From NCBI GenBank assembly GCA_963780545.1, contig CAWACK010000026.1:72350-136349 (forward strand): 64,000 nucleotides of DNA. Reading direction: 5' to 3'. The notes under the pieces were generated by a model. The model searched no databases. It was not told the DNA's origin and saw only the letters and a list, made by a program, of their open reading frames with translations. Position 1 is the first letter of the stretch, and every line of letters begins with the position of its first letter. The translations under genes and the position numbers were made by a program. The stretch comes from UBA8941 sp963780545 (GTDB lineage: Archaea; Thermoproteota; Bathyarchaeia; TCS64). Below, one piece after another: positions 44,173 through 53,560 of the stretch.

Positions 44173-44982
44173 TTGATAGAGATCCGCTTCCACGGCAGAG
44201 GAGGTCAGGGTGCAGTCACCGCATCCAGGGTCCTCGCTATAGCCGCATTCCTCGAGGGCCACCATAGCCAATCGATCCCCATGTATGGAACAGAGAGGAG
44301 GGGTGCCCCTGTCACAGCTTTCGTCCGCATCGGGGAGAAGAGTAGAATGATCAGGAGCCTTGTACATGAGCCCGACTACGTTGTAATTCTTGATCCACTC
44401 CTCAGAAACACTGTTAATGTCACTGAGGGATTGAAACCTGGAGGCACAATTATTATCAATAGTACATCTAAACCGGAGGAGATTGAATTCACCTCGGAGT
44501 ATAAAGTGGCTACTGTCGATGCCACTAAGGTGGCGCTTGAAACCATCGGTCGCCCAATTACAAACACAGCCATCCTTGGCGCTTTTGCCAAAGCCACTGG
44601 CGAGGTCAAACTCGAATCACTCATCAAAGCGGTGAAGACTGAAATGTCAGGCCGCATGTCCGACACCAACGTAAAGGCAGTAGAGCAGGCCTACAATAGC
44701 ACCCTAGTTGGCAAGAACAAGGTCGTTAAAGAACTTAAGAAGGTCGCTCAGACACCAGCGAACAGCAGGGCCGACTGGCGTACCTTCCGCCCAGTTATAG
44801 ACACAGATAAGTGTACTGGTTGCCAGATCTGCTGGACCTTCTGCCCTGAGCACAGCATCGATATGGTGGAGAGAAAGAGCACAATCAACTACACCTACTG
44901 CAAGGGCTGTGGCATCTGCGCCGAGGAATGCCCTGTAAAGGCCATCACAATGGTAATGGAGAGCGAGAAGAAGGAGGACTAG
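44173..44982 (+). CDS. porGD: Pyruvate:ferredoxin oxidoreductase, gamma-delta fused subunit
   Basis: The gamma part (about 1-180) begins [20 protein letters not shown] and includes [15 protein letters not shown]; the delta part carries two [4Fe-4S] motifs, [12 protein letters not shown] and [12 protein letters not shown]. In many archaea these are two genes; here they are one. I take TTG 44173 as start since the gamma family begins with that strand, but ATG 44128 is possible. It is followed after 3 bases by the alpha subunit. The complex oxidises pyruvate (or a related 2-oxoacid) to acetyl-CoA, passing electrons to ferredoxin. Confidence 0.92.
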
Positions 44983-44985
44983 ACT

Positions 44986-46153
44986 ATGCCTCACACTGAG
45001 TTAATGGTTGGAAACAAGGCAGTCGCTTATGGCGCCAAGCTAGCCAGAGTCCAGGTGATATCCGCTTATCCAATTACACCCCAAACCACGATTGTGCAGT
45101 ATATAGCCGAATTCATAGCTAACGGAGAGATGAAGGCGCGCTTCATCGAGGTCGAGTCAGAGTTGAGTGCCATGGTCGCAGTGCAGGGTGCGAGCTTTGC
45201 TGGCGCTAGGACCTTCACAGCTACATCTGGTCCTGGTCTCTTCTTCATGCATCACCCGATGATGGAGGGCTCTGACTTACCTGTCGTCATGGGTGTTGTT
45301 CACCGTAGTAACAAGAGTATGCAGCCAGATCATACAGATCTTATGGCTCAACGTGACAATGGCTGGATTCAGCTCTACTGTGAGAACAACCAAGAGGCTC
45401 TCGACACAGCCATCATGTGCTACAAAATAGCTGAGGATCCTCGCCTCTCGACGCCGACGACCTTCGGTATTGATGGTTATATCCTTAGTTACACCGCTGA
45501 GCCAGTAGAGATCCCTGACCAGGAAGTTGTAGATGATTGGCTGCCGCCATTCAAGCCAAAGTGGGTCCCTGACGTCAATGTCCCATTATCGGAGTGGAAA
45601 AAATATCAGGGCCGAATGTATGGGAGCCAGAAGGCGTGGATCGACCACGACACCAAGTTCAGGAGTAGTCTCAGCGTCATTAAGGAGGTTCACCGAGACT
45701 TCGAGAAGGTCTTTGGACGTGGTTACGGTAATGGCTTAATTGAAGAACACAATTGCGACGACGCTGAAGCAGTAATTGTAGCCATGGGCACGATCGCCTC
45801 GACTGCGAGGGTCGTTGTCGACGACATGCGCGCTGAGGGAAATAAAATAGGGCTCGTTAAGCTAAAGTGCTATCGTCCCTTCCCAGCGGACGAGTTCAGG
45901 AGCCTCGCCGAAAAGTATCAAGCAATTGGCGTAATCGACAGAAATGTCAGCCTCGGTGGAGGTGGAAATGTATTCAACGAGATCCAGGAGCGCAATCTAT
46001 GATATGGAGAAGAGACCTAAGATCCTTGGCTTCCACACCGGTATGGCCGGTGAGGAGGTCACACCCCAAATGATCAGAAGGATCGCGGAGAAGACTCTTA
46101 AAGCGGTCAAAGGACCAGTAAGTCCCGCTGTCGAGTGGGTCGGAGGCGCATAG
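44986..46153 (+). CDS. porA: Pyruvate:ferredoxin oxidoreductase alpha subunit, frameshifted near 45985
   Basis: The first 332 residues are normal PorA: GNKAVAYGAKLARVQVISAY, PITPQTTIVQYIAE, ATSGPGLFFMHHPMMEG. Near 45981-45990 (GAGATCCAGGAGCGC) the frame must change by +1; then the expected C-terminus RSAIYDMEKRPKILGFHTGM and AGEEVTPQMIRRIAEKTLKA follows to 46153. Without the shift the protein ends at 46002 with an unrelated tail. Removing one C gives N-E-I-R-S-A-I-Y-D. The beta gene starts two bases after 46153, which supports the longer reading as the true gene. Confidence 0.9.
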
Positions 46154-46155
46154 AT

Positions 46156-47055
46156 ATGAGTAAACCAACACCATTCCAGCGTATCGAGGGCGAGGAGATC
46201 ATGGCCCTCGGAAACAGTAGTTGCCAAGGTTGCGGCCACGCTATACTCGCCAGAATTGCGTTCAAAGTCCTTGGCAAAAACACGGTTTACACTTCGGTCC
46301 CCGGCTGCATTTGGATTGCACTCCACGACAGTCTTCCACTATACTGGAAAGGCACTGTCTTCGAAGGTGGGGGTGCCCTTATTTCCGGCATAGTCAATGG
46401 CCTTGAGATCAATGGAAAGGAGATGAATGTCGTCGGATTTTACGGCGACGGCGGCACAGCAGACATTGGCCTACAGGCAATGAGCGCTGCCGCTGAGCGA
46501 AACGAGAACGTACTCTGGATATGCGCCGACAATGAGGCTTACATGAACACGGGTGGCCAACGCAGTGGACTCACACCCATCTATGCATCAACCACAACGA
46601 CGCCTGTCGCAAAGGAGAGCAGGGGCAAAAAGTCAAACAAGAAGAATATACCCTTCATCATGGCGGCTCACAACATCCCATACGTAGCCACGGCCAGCAT
46701 CGCCTATCCCAACGACTTGATTGGCAAACTCGAGTACGCAAAGAAGCTACGCGGCTTCAAATATATCCACGTCCAGAGCCCTTGCCCCACTGGCTGGGGT
46801 TTCGAACCTGCGAGAACCATCAAAGTCGCCCGTCTTATGGTAGAGTCGGGCATGTGGCCCTTATACGAGGTAACCGAGGACGCCAATTTCAGACTCACCT
46901 ATAAGCCGAGGGAGTTGAAGCCTGTCAGAGAAGCTCTGAGCCTTCAGGGAAGGTTCAGGCATCTCGACGATTCTGAGTACGAATACATTCAGGGGCGGGC
47001 CGTCGATAAGTGGAGACAGCTACTCGACGTCGACGGAAAGAAGCTACCAATCTAA
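46156..47055 (+). CDS. porB: Pyruvate:ferredoxin oxidoreductase beta subunit (TPP-binding)
   Basis: The beta subunit binds thiamine diphosphate and a [4Fe-4S] cluster. SSCQGCGHAILARIAFKVLG starts the protein with two Cys of the cluster; the TPP motif is GFYGDGGTADIGLQAMSAAAE... with N in WICADNEAYMNTGGQRSG (given here in parts). A late Cys in HVQSPCPTGW completes the cluster. I prefer ATG 46156 (299 residues) because it lies two bases after the alpha stop. Confidence 0.94.
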   Translation: MSKPTPFQRIEGEEIMALGNSSCQGCGHAILARIAFKVLGKNTVYTSVPGCIWIALHDSLPLYWKGTVFEGGGALISGIVNGLEINGKEMNVVGFYGDGGTADIGLQAMSAAAERNENVLWICADNEAYMNTGGQRSGLTPIYASTTTTPVAKESRGKKSNKKNIPFIMAAHNIPYVATASIAYPNDLIGKLEYAKKLRGFKYIHVQSPCPTGWGFEPARTIKVARLMVESGMWPLYEVTEDANFRLTYKPRELKPVREALSLQGRFRHLDDSEYEYIQGRAVDKWRQLLDVDGKKLPI

Positions 47056-47097
47056 AATTAATAAATAGGTTTCTTTTCAGCTATGTTAGGCAAGTTT

Positions 47098-48190
47098 CTA
47101 TTTAACTAAGTACTGCTCTAGGACTTCTTCCCTAGGCTCAAGCCCAAGTCCTGGAAGCTCGGTGAGGGTCACCCAGCCATTCTCAGGGTTCGGGGGGTTT
47201 CGGTAGATGGTTTCACCAACCTTCCACATTAGATAGTGGAACTCGACTCGCCACCCGTTAGATGCTGCGGCTTGAAGATGCATATTATGGTGCGGCCACC
47301 CGCCGCCGTTTGCTATGAGGAGATTGAATGCTTGCGCCATTCCAGCCACTTTGATCGCCTCCGTATAGCCACCAACGTAGCAAACATTCGGCTGGAGGAT
47401 GTCCACAGACCCGTTCAGCAGCAACTCGAGGTGGCGGAAGCTGGAGCCCTCGTTCTGTCCCGCCGAGATTGGAATAGTGGTCTTCCTGCGGAGATCCGCA
47501 AGGAGACGGGCGTCGTTTCCATAGACTGGCTCTTCGAACCAACTTATTCCATATGGCTCTACGCGCTTGGCCAATTCAAGCGCCCGATTGAAAGAGAATA
47601 GATAATTGGCGTCGATCATAAGCTGGACATCATCACCGATAGCTTCGCGGACAGCCTTGACACGGGCGGCGTCCTCCGCCGGGTCCTCCGCATCGTTGAT
47701 AGCAACAACCATCTTCAGCTTGTCTTGTCCCTCCTTAACGAAGCGACTCGCCAACTCGACAAGCTGATCCTTGTCGAACTCGAGGAGCCCGAATGTAATG
47801 TAAGCGGGGACCTTCCTCTTCGCTCCGCCGAGGAGCCGCCAAACTGGTTCACCATAATGCTTGCCTTTGATGTCCCACAGGGCGATGTCGACTGCGCTCA
47901 CTGCGGTGCTCCAGACTCCTGTCTGGCTTCGAGGATTGTGAGTTATATACATCTGATGCCAGAGAGCCTCAGTTTCCAATGGGTTCCTTCCCTTCAGAAG
48001 GGGCGCCAACTCTCGGTTGATGAACTCCTTCACGCCGAAGCGCTGTATTCCACCCGTGAGACCAAAACCAGTCACACCTTCGTCTGTCTCCACCCTGACG
48101 AATAACTATAGGGCGATCGAAATCCCTCTCAAGTAAGGGGACATGAATGGGCACATTGTGCACAGTTGCCTGGATCGAAGTGATCTTCAT
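47098..48190 (-). CDS. Enolase-superfamily (mandelate racemase-type) sugar-acid dehydratase-like, frameshifted
   Basis: From ATG 48190 the N-terminus reads MKITSIQATVHNVPIHVPLL and then PIVI; near 48096-48106 the frame moves +1 to VRVETDEGVTGFGLTGG and the rest. Metal-site regions are K-x-K in DKLKMVVAI, MIDANYLFS, FEEPVYGND and SAGQNEGS (the last is GQNE instead of the usual GE). About 364 residues in all, a normal length. The family includes dehydratases of galactonate, fuconate and others. Divergent gpmI starts 96 bases away. The upstream genes at 32-44 kb suggest sugar-acid degradation. Confidence 0.83.
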
Positions 48191-48286
48191 CGCCTAAACA
48201 CTCCTACATCTAATTTCATCTTCCATGGTTTATGATCTTGTCCTAGTGGGATTCCCTTTTTTAGCCCCATTACGACTATCAGATGC

Positions 48287-49825
48287 ATGGTCGCCAGGAG
48301 AGTCATACTCGTGGTCCGCGACGGGTGGGGATACAGTGAGGAGACGTTCGGAAACGCAGTTAGGCAAGCGAGGGTTCCAAACGATACACTCTACATGAAG
48401 GAGTACCCATGGACTCTGCTGAAGTGTACGGGGAATGCCGTTGGGCTCCCCGAAGGAACACAGGGTGGATCCGAGCCCGGTCACCTCACAATGGGTGCCG
48501 GCCGCATCGTATGGCAACCTTTCGAGGAGATCAATCAGGCTATCTATGACGGATCATTCTATGAAAACTCCGCTCTCCTAAGCGCGACAGATAACAGCAA
48601 GCAGAAGGGCTCCGACCTCCACTTAATGGGCCTCCTAAGCGACCAAGGCATCCACGGTTCCACCGCACACCTATTTGCACTACTGGAGTTGACGAGGCGT
48701 CAAGGCCTTAAACAAGTATACATCCACTGCTTCCTCGACGGCCGTGACGTCCCAGAGCATTCAGCGAAAGGTTTCATCGAGGAGACACTAAAACAAATCA
48801 AAGAGAAGGGTGTTGGCAGGATAGCAAGCATCGTAGGTCGCTACTACGCGATGGATAGGGATACCAACTGGGACAGAACCCTGAAGGCCTACGACCTCCT
48901 TACCCTCGGCGATGGCTGGAAGGAAACGAACCCACTTGAGGCCATCGACCATGCATATCAACGCGGGGACCCAACCGACTACTATATCCAGCCCATCGTA
49001 ATGGTGGAGAACGAAAAACCCATCGCCACTATCGATGCTGAGGACTCAGTCATCTTTTGGAACTTTCGGAGCGATCGCGCACGTCAATTAACCTACGCGT
49101 TGACCCAGAATGGATTCGACCACTTCCCCCGGAAAAAGTTCCCAAGGGTGCGCTTCGTCTGTATGAGTGGCTATGATAAGCACCTCAACCTTCCAGTTGC
49201 TTTCCCCCAAAACACGGTGGAGAACAATTTAGCTCAGGTACTTGCCAAGAATGGGCTCAAGCAGTTGAGGATCGCGGAGACGGAGAAGTACGCCCACGTA
49301 ACCTTCTTTTTCAACAGCCAGATAGAGGATCCAGTTCCTGGTGAGGATCGTATTCTCGTTCCAAGCCCTAAGGTTCCAAGCTACGAGGAGAAGCCAGAGA
49401 TGAGCGCCCCCGAGATAACGGAGAAGCTCCTCCCAGAGATTAGGAAGGACATTTACGACTTCATACTAGTCAACTATGCCAACGGGGACCTCGTCGGCCA
49501 CTCCGCTAACATGCAGGCAGGGATTAAGGCATGCGAGGTTGTCGACACATGCCTCGGAGAGGTCGTTAACGCAGGGCTAAGCAAGGGCTACACGGTTTTG
49601 ATAACGGGTGACCATGGCAACATTGAGACGATGCTCTACCCAAATGGGGAACCAAACCCAAGCCACGGCTTCAACCCTGTACCGTTCATAATCGTAAGCG
49701 ACGACCCAGACCTACACCAAATCAAGCTAAGGGAAGACCAAGGTCTAAGTTGCGTATCACCCACTATCCTTAAGCTGATGAATATACCAAAACCCCCCGA
49801 GATGACAGCCGAAAGTCTCCTATGA
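48287..49825 (+). CDS. gpmI: 2,3-Bisphosphoglycerate-independent phosphoglycerate mutase (GpmI type)
   Basis: A two-domain alkaline-phosphatase-fold enzyme of glycolysis/gluconeogenesis, 512 residues, the length of the bacterial-type GpmI rather than the shorter archaeal ApgM. LVVRDGWGYSEET holds the first metal Asp (D12), the phosphorylated Ser is S62 in GGSEPGHLTMGAGR, and the transfer domain has HCFLDGRDVP and VGRYYAMDRD. The C-terminal metal loops VNYANGDLVGHSAN and ITGDHGNIE are present. It starts ATG 48287, with another ATG four bases upstream in a different frame. Confidence 0.94.
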   Translation: MVARRVILVVRDGWGYSEETFGNAVRQARVPNDTLYMKEYPWTLLKCTGNAVGLPEGTQGGSEPGHLTMGAGRIVWQPFEEINQAIYDGSFYENSALLSATDNSKQKGSDLHLMGLLSDQGIHGSTAHLFALLELTRRQGLKQVYIHCFLDGRDVPEHSAKGFIEETLKQIKEKGVGRIASIVGRYYAMDRDTNWDRTLKAYDLLTLGDGWKETNPLEAIDHAYQRGDPTDYYIQPIVMVENEKPIATIDAEDSVIFWNFRSDRARQLTYALTQNGFDHFPRKKFPRVRFVCMSGYDKHLNLPVAFPQNTVENNLAQVLAKNGLKQLRIAETEKYAHVTFFFNSQIEDPVPGEDRILVPSPKVPSYEEKPEMSAPEITEKLLPEIRKDIYDFILVNYANGDLVGHSANMQAGIKACEVVDTCLGEVVNAGLSKGYTVLITGDHGNIETMLYPNGEPNPSHGFNPVPFIIVSDDPDLHQIKLREDQGLSCVSPTILKLMNIPKPPEMTAESLL

Positions 49826-50191
49826 AAACCTTAGATCTAAACGTTAAACAACACATGACGTTTCATCCTAGACATGTAGACCGTGAACTCATGGATCACG
49901 GGGCCTTCAAACGAAATCTCTCTAACTTGAAATACTTTCGTTCTCAGCCTCATCAACGAAGACGCGCATAATGGAAATGCGTTCGAAAAGGTTTTTTTCG
50001 GAGAGATTGAACTTGGGGGGGAGCTAAAAGGTAAGCGCTCTACTTAGATGGCTGTTGAAATTTTCTCTGTATAACTGAGAAATAGCTTAGAACGGAAGAT
50101 CGGGATATTTTAATCCATTATGTTGCTTCACTACGAAGGGTTTATAATTACGCCCCCTCAACGTTTGGTTCATTATGGGCAGGTCTCCCCC
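49826..50191. other. Gene-free gap between gpmI and pyrG
   Basis: No convincing coding frame or RNA gene is seen in these 366 bases. There is a T7 run at 49992-49998 that may end gpmI transcription, a G7 run just after 50014, and the TATA-like element of pyrG (TTTATAATTA, 50141-50150) about 45 bases before the chosen TTG start. Confidence 0.5.
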
Positions 50192-51820
50192 TTGACGAAG
50201 TACGTTTTTATTACGGGCGGGGTGCTTAGCGGCATAGGTAAGGGTTTAGTCACATGCAGCGTCGGAAAGATGCTTCAGGTGCGCGGATTCAAGGTTTCAG
50301 CGATTAAATGCGACCCCTACCTGAACGTCGACGCAGGCACAATGAACCCCTACATCCACGGCGAGGTATTCGTTCTCGACGACGGATATGAGGCGGATAT
50401 GGACCTCGGCGCCTACGAGAGATTCCTAGGAGTCGAGCTGAGTGGGCTCAATAACGTCACCAGTGGACAGCTCTACCAGCAGGTCATCCGCCGGGAACGC
50501 GAGGGCGGGTACTTGGGACGTTGCGTCCAGATAATTCCCCATATCACAGACGAGGTGAAGCGCCGCATCCGGCTCGTAGCGGAGAAGAGTCGCGCTGACG
50601 TCATCCTAGTAGAGTGCGGAGGTACCGTCGGCGACATCGAAAGTCTCCCCTTCCTTGAGGCGTTCCGCCAGATGAGACAGGAGGAAAAGCGTGGCGACAC
50701 GCTACTAATCCACGTAACCTTGGTTCCAGTACTCGAGGCAGTTGGGGAGCCAAAGACTAAGCCTACGCAGCATAGCGTCAAGGAACTACGCGCTATTGGG
50801 CTCCAGCCCGACATAATCGCGGCTCGCTGCGAAGAAGGTGAACTCCCAAGCAACGCAAAGCAAAAGATCGCACTCTATTGCAGCGTAGAGGAACGCGCCG
50901 TCTTCACCAGCGTCAATGTCGAATCCCTCTACGAGTTACCACTCGTACTAGAAGGACAGGGCATGGGCGACGTCGTCTCCGAGTATCTCGGCCTCGACAA
51001 ACCGAAGGCCGAATGGGACGACTGGAAGACGATGGTCGTCAAATACAAGGATCCTGAAGATTCGGTTCACATCGCCATGTGTGGCAAATACGCCGAACTC
51101 CGAGACTGTTACGTCAGCGTTAACGAGGCCCTCCGACACGCTGCAGCCGCCTCGGGATGCAGGATCAACATCGACTGGATCGAGACGGAGGAGTTCGAGA
51201 AGCACCCCGAGAAGGTAAAAGTCCTCGAGGGCTTCGACGGCGTCATCGTCCCAGGAGGATTCGGGAAACGTGGCGCTCTCGGCAAGGTCCGCACAATCGA
51301 ATACTGCAGAACCCACAACAAACCCTTTTTGGGTATATGCTATGGCCTCCAGCTTAGTATTGTTGAGATGAGTCGCGACATCATCGGTTTAAAGGACGCC
51401 GACAGCACAGAGTGCGAACCACACACCTTGAACCCAGTGATCGATCTCCTCCCAGAGCAGAGGGGAGTCAACGAGATGGGTGGTACCATGCGTCTCGGCT
51501 CACATCCTGTTCACATCAAGGCCGGTACCCTCGCCCACAAGCTATACGGATCCGAGTTGATACACGAGCGCCACCGACACAGGTGGGAGGTCAACCCAGA
51601 TTACTGGGAGCATCTCGAAAAGGCTGGTGTGGTTTTCAGCGCCTGGAGCACAGATGGACGTCGCAAAGAGATCATAGAGCTGCCAAGCAACTACTTCTTC
51701 TTAGGAACTCAGTTCCACCCAGAGTTCAAGAGCCGACCATGGGCACCAAGCCCACCATATTATGGCCTAGTAAAGGCGAGCTACGATAAGAAAAGTGGTA
51801 AGCCGAAACCTGAGTTCTAA
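50192..51820 (+). CDS. pyrG: CTP synthase
   Basis: Makes CTP from UTP, ATP and glutamine. The N-terminal amidoligase domain begins TKYVFITGGVLSGIGKGLVT, followed by IKCDPYLNVDAGTMNPYIHG and FVLDDGYEADMDLG. The glutaminase domain has its Cys in FLGICYGLQLS and His/Glu in GTQFHPEFKSRP. I chose TTG 50192 (542 residues, usual length); a TATA-like box at 50141-50150 lies inside the longer frame from 50120. T-tracts at 51856-51861 and 51905-51912 follow the stop. Confidence 0.95.
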   Translation: MTKYVFITGGVLSGIGKGLVTCSVGKMLQVRGFKVSAIKCDPYLNVDAGTMNPYIHGEVFVLDDGYEADMDLGAYERFLGVELSGLNNVTSGQLYQQVIRREREGGYLGRCVQIIPHITDEVKRRIRLVAEKSRADVILVECGGTVGDIESLPFLEAFRQMRQEEKRGDTLLIHVTLVPVLEAVGEPKTKPTQHSVKELRAIGLQPDIIAARCEEGELPSNAKQKIALYCSVEERAVFTSVNVESLYELPLVLEGQGMGDVVSEYLGLDKPKAEWDDWKTMVVKYKDPEDSVHIAMCGKYAELRDCYVSVNEALRHAAAASGCRINIDWIETEEFEKHPEKVKVLEGFDGVIVPGGFGKRGALGKVRTIEYCRTHNKPFLGICYGLQLSIVEMSRDIIGLKDADSTECEPHTLNPVIDLLPEQRGVNEMGGTMRLGSHPVHIKAGTLAHKLYGSELIHERHRHRWEVNPDYWEHLEKAGVVFSAWSTDGRRKEIIELPSNYFFLGTQFHPEFKSRPWAPSPPYYGLVKASYDKKSGKPKPEF

Positions 51821-51855
51821 AAGGGAAAATTTTCTTCATATTAAACCAATTTACC

Positions 51856-51912
51856 TTTTTTCACCGAAATAAACCAAAAAAGTGGCAAACAAAAGGATCG
51901 TATCTTTTTTTA
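51856..51912 (+). terminator. T-tract terminators after pyrG
   Basis: Two T runs (six and eight T) within 60 bases follow the pyrG stop, in an AT-rich gap before the convergent formyltransferase gene. They fit the multi-T signals of archaeal termination. Confidence 0.45.
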
Positions 51913-51917
51913 ATAAC

Positions 51918-52631
51918 CTAGTCGACGAAGTACTTGTAGGTACCATCCCTGAGCTTCTTATAGACGACGTCGAGGACATCAGGTGGAGCAACTCTCAAGG
52001 CCTCCTGTCCCACAGGCTGAGATGTTGCTTTAAGAGTACCTTTCATCCATTGGTCGACGGCGTAAACCATCAGTTCCCCTGCAACTTCGATCGTCTCCCA
52101 GCATAGTTTCTCATATGTGTCCCCTCTGTGGACGGGTATCAGCTGCCTCTTGATAATGGGTCCAGTATCTATGCTTGGTTCGATGAAGTGAACTGTGCAT
52201 CCTATAGGTATGTCGAAGTAGATGCTCCAAGCAACGCTGGCTGACCCCCTGCACTCCGGCAACAGACCTGGATGGCAGTTGATCATCCCATCCCGAGGAA
52301 TGGTTATAAGGGTGGGTTTGATGATCCGCGTTCCTCCGAGGACGACTAGTTTAGGGTTAAGACGTTCTAGGAGCTCTCTGCTCTCTCTTTTATTATGATG
52401 GAGAACCGAATAACGTTCTATGCCCTTGCCTTCCAGCTGCTCGGAGAATGTGGGAGCGACTGGGAACCCTTTGATCCTAGTGAGGAACTTCTCTCTCTCC
52501 TCGTCGGCGACGGGGGAATCCTCCTCAATGATCGCCAAGGGCTCGAATCCCGCTGCTATAAGTTGGTGTAGCATCTCACGACCGTATGGATGCTCCTTGA
52601 GAACCATGAACGTATAGTTGAGTTTGGTCAC
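51918..52631 (-). CDS. Formyltransferase-family protein (methionyl-tRNA formyltransferase-like)
   Basis: A 237-residue protein with the formyl transferase N-terminal fold. The catalytic Asn-x-His and loop are in MINCHPGLLPECRGSASVAW and the Asp in EPSIDTGPIIKRQLI. It lacks the C-terminal OB domain of methionyl-tRNA formyltransferase, so it is more likely a sugar N-formyltransferase or other folate-dependent formyl transfer enzyme; archaea do not use formyl-Met initiation. The start is GTG 52631. The gene is 39 bases downstream of mtnP. Confidence 0.82.
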   Translation of the reverse strand: MTKLNYTFMVLKEHPYGREMLHQLIAAGFEPLAIIEEDSPVADEEREKFLTRIKGFPVAPTFSEQLEGKGIERYSVLHHNKRESRELLERLNPKLVVLGGTRIIKPTLITIPRDGMINCHPGLLPECRGSASVAWSIYFDIPIGCTVHFIEPSIDTGPIIKRQLIPVHRGDTYEKLCWETIEVAGELMVYAVDQWMKGTLKATSQPVGQEALRVAPPDVLDVVYKKLRDGTYKYFVD

Positions 52632-52670
52632 GAATGAAAAGGAGGCAGAATAGAATAAGAATATTCGTGG

Positions 52671-53468
52671 CTAGAAAAGTGCGTACTTCAGCGCGTCGCA
52701 GCAGCCACAGCTTCGCTCCCGGGGCATTTCCGGGAGGGCACCCATCACTAGCTTTTTGAAGTTCACAGCGTTTTTCTGCATAGTCTCCAAAACCTCCATA
52801 GTACTAACTGGTTTCTCAGCCCAGACATCGTAGTCAGTCACCATCGCAACTGTTACATAGCAGATCTCTGCTTCCCTTGCAAGAACTATTTCTGGGTACA
52901 ATGTCATCCCGATGATGTCGCATCCCCATTGCCTGAACAGCTTGGACTCCGCACGTGTGCTGAAGCGAGGACCATTGATGCATACGTATGTTCCGTTCTC
53001 GTGGATAGGAAGTTTGAGTTTTTTCGCATATTTGGCGAAGTAGTCGTGAAGCGTAGGGCAAACAGGGTCGGCACTACTTATGTGGCAGAGCTGGCCACCT
53101 TCATAGAATGTATCGGGGCGGCTTTTCGTTCGATCTATGAACTGGTCAGTGAGGACGAAGTCCCCGGGCTTGTAGTCTTCCCTTAGGCTACCCACTGCGC
53201 TTGAAGCCACTATCTGCTTTACACCTAGTTCCTTGAGGGCCCAGATGTTCGCTCTGGCGTTGATCATGTGGGGAGGTATTATGTGCCCCCTGCCATGTCT
53301 CGGGAGGAAAGCGACGCTTCTCCCTTTGAACGTCCCGAGCGTGATGAGATCGGAGGGTGACCCGTAAGGCGTATAGACTTTCACATCCCTACGATTTTCG
53401 AGCATATCAGGGTCGTAGACGCCTGTCCCGCCGATGACGCCGATCTCAGCTCGCTTCTCATTAGACAT
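52671..53468 (-). CDS. mtnP: S-methyl-5'-thioadenosine phosphorylase
   Basis: Phosphorolysis of methylthioadenosine in the methionine salvage pathway. VIGGTGVYDPDML is the phosphate-binding start, RHGRGHIIPPHMINARAN and CDIIGMTLYPEIVLAREAEI follow, and VTDYDVWAEKPVS has the Asp pattern of MTA phosphorylases. The C-terminus has a C-x-C-C element (SCGCCDALKYAL) like the CXC motif of the Sulfolobus enzyme. ATG 53468 (265 residues) is preferred; the longer form from 53513 starts with a non-conserved extension. Confidence 0.92.
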   Translation of the reverse strand: MSNEKRAEIGVIGGTGVYDPDMLENRRDVKVYTPYGSPSDLITLGTFKGRSVAFLPRHGRGHIIPPHMINARANIWALKELGVKQIVASSAVGSLREDYKPGDFVLTDQFIDRTKSRPDTFYEGGQLCHISSADPVCPTLHDYFAKYAKKLKLPIHENGTYVCINGPRFSTRAESKLFRQWGCDIIGMTLYPEIVLAREAEICYVTVAMVTDYDVWAEKPVSTMEVLETMQKNAVNFKKLVMGALPEMPRERSCGCCDALKYALF

Positions 53469-53560
53469 GCATTGATAGATGTCGGTATTTATGATAAGTT
53501 TTTCACCACGCACATAGGTGGATACCCTTAAAAAAGGGCACCACGTACACTGCGCCCGAG

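Noticed and set aside
45985..46002. Programmed +1 shift at the CTA-TGA end of the first porA frame, like bacterial RF2
   Set aside because: A shift at the stop would give ERNL-D-M-E, while family sequence is regained only if the shift is some 15 bases earlier (RSAIYDME). So the stop is not the shift site.
52535..52560. Possible tRNA T-arm (GGCTCGAATCCCGC)
   Set aside because: It is inside the formyltransferase coding region in frame, and no acceptor or anticodon stems are found around it.
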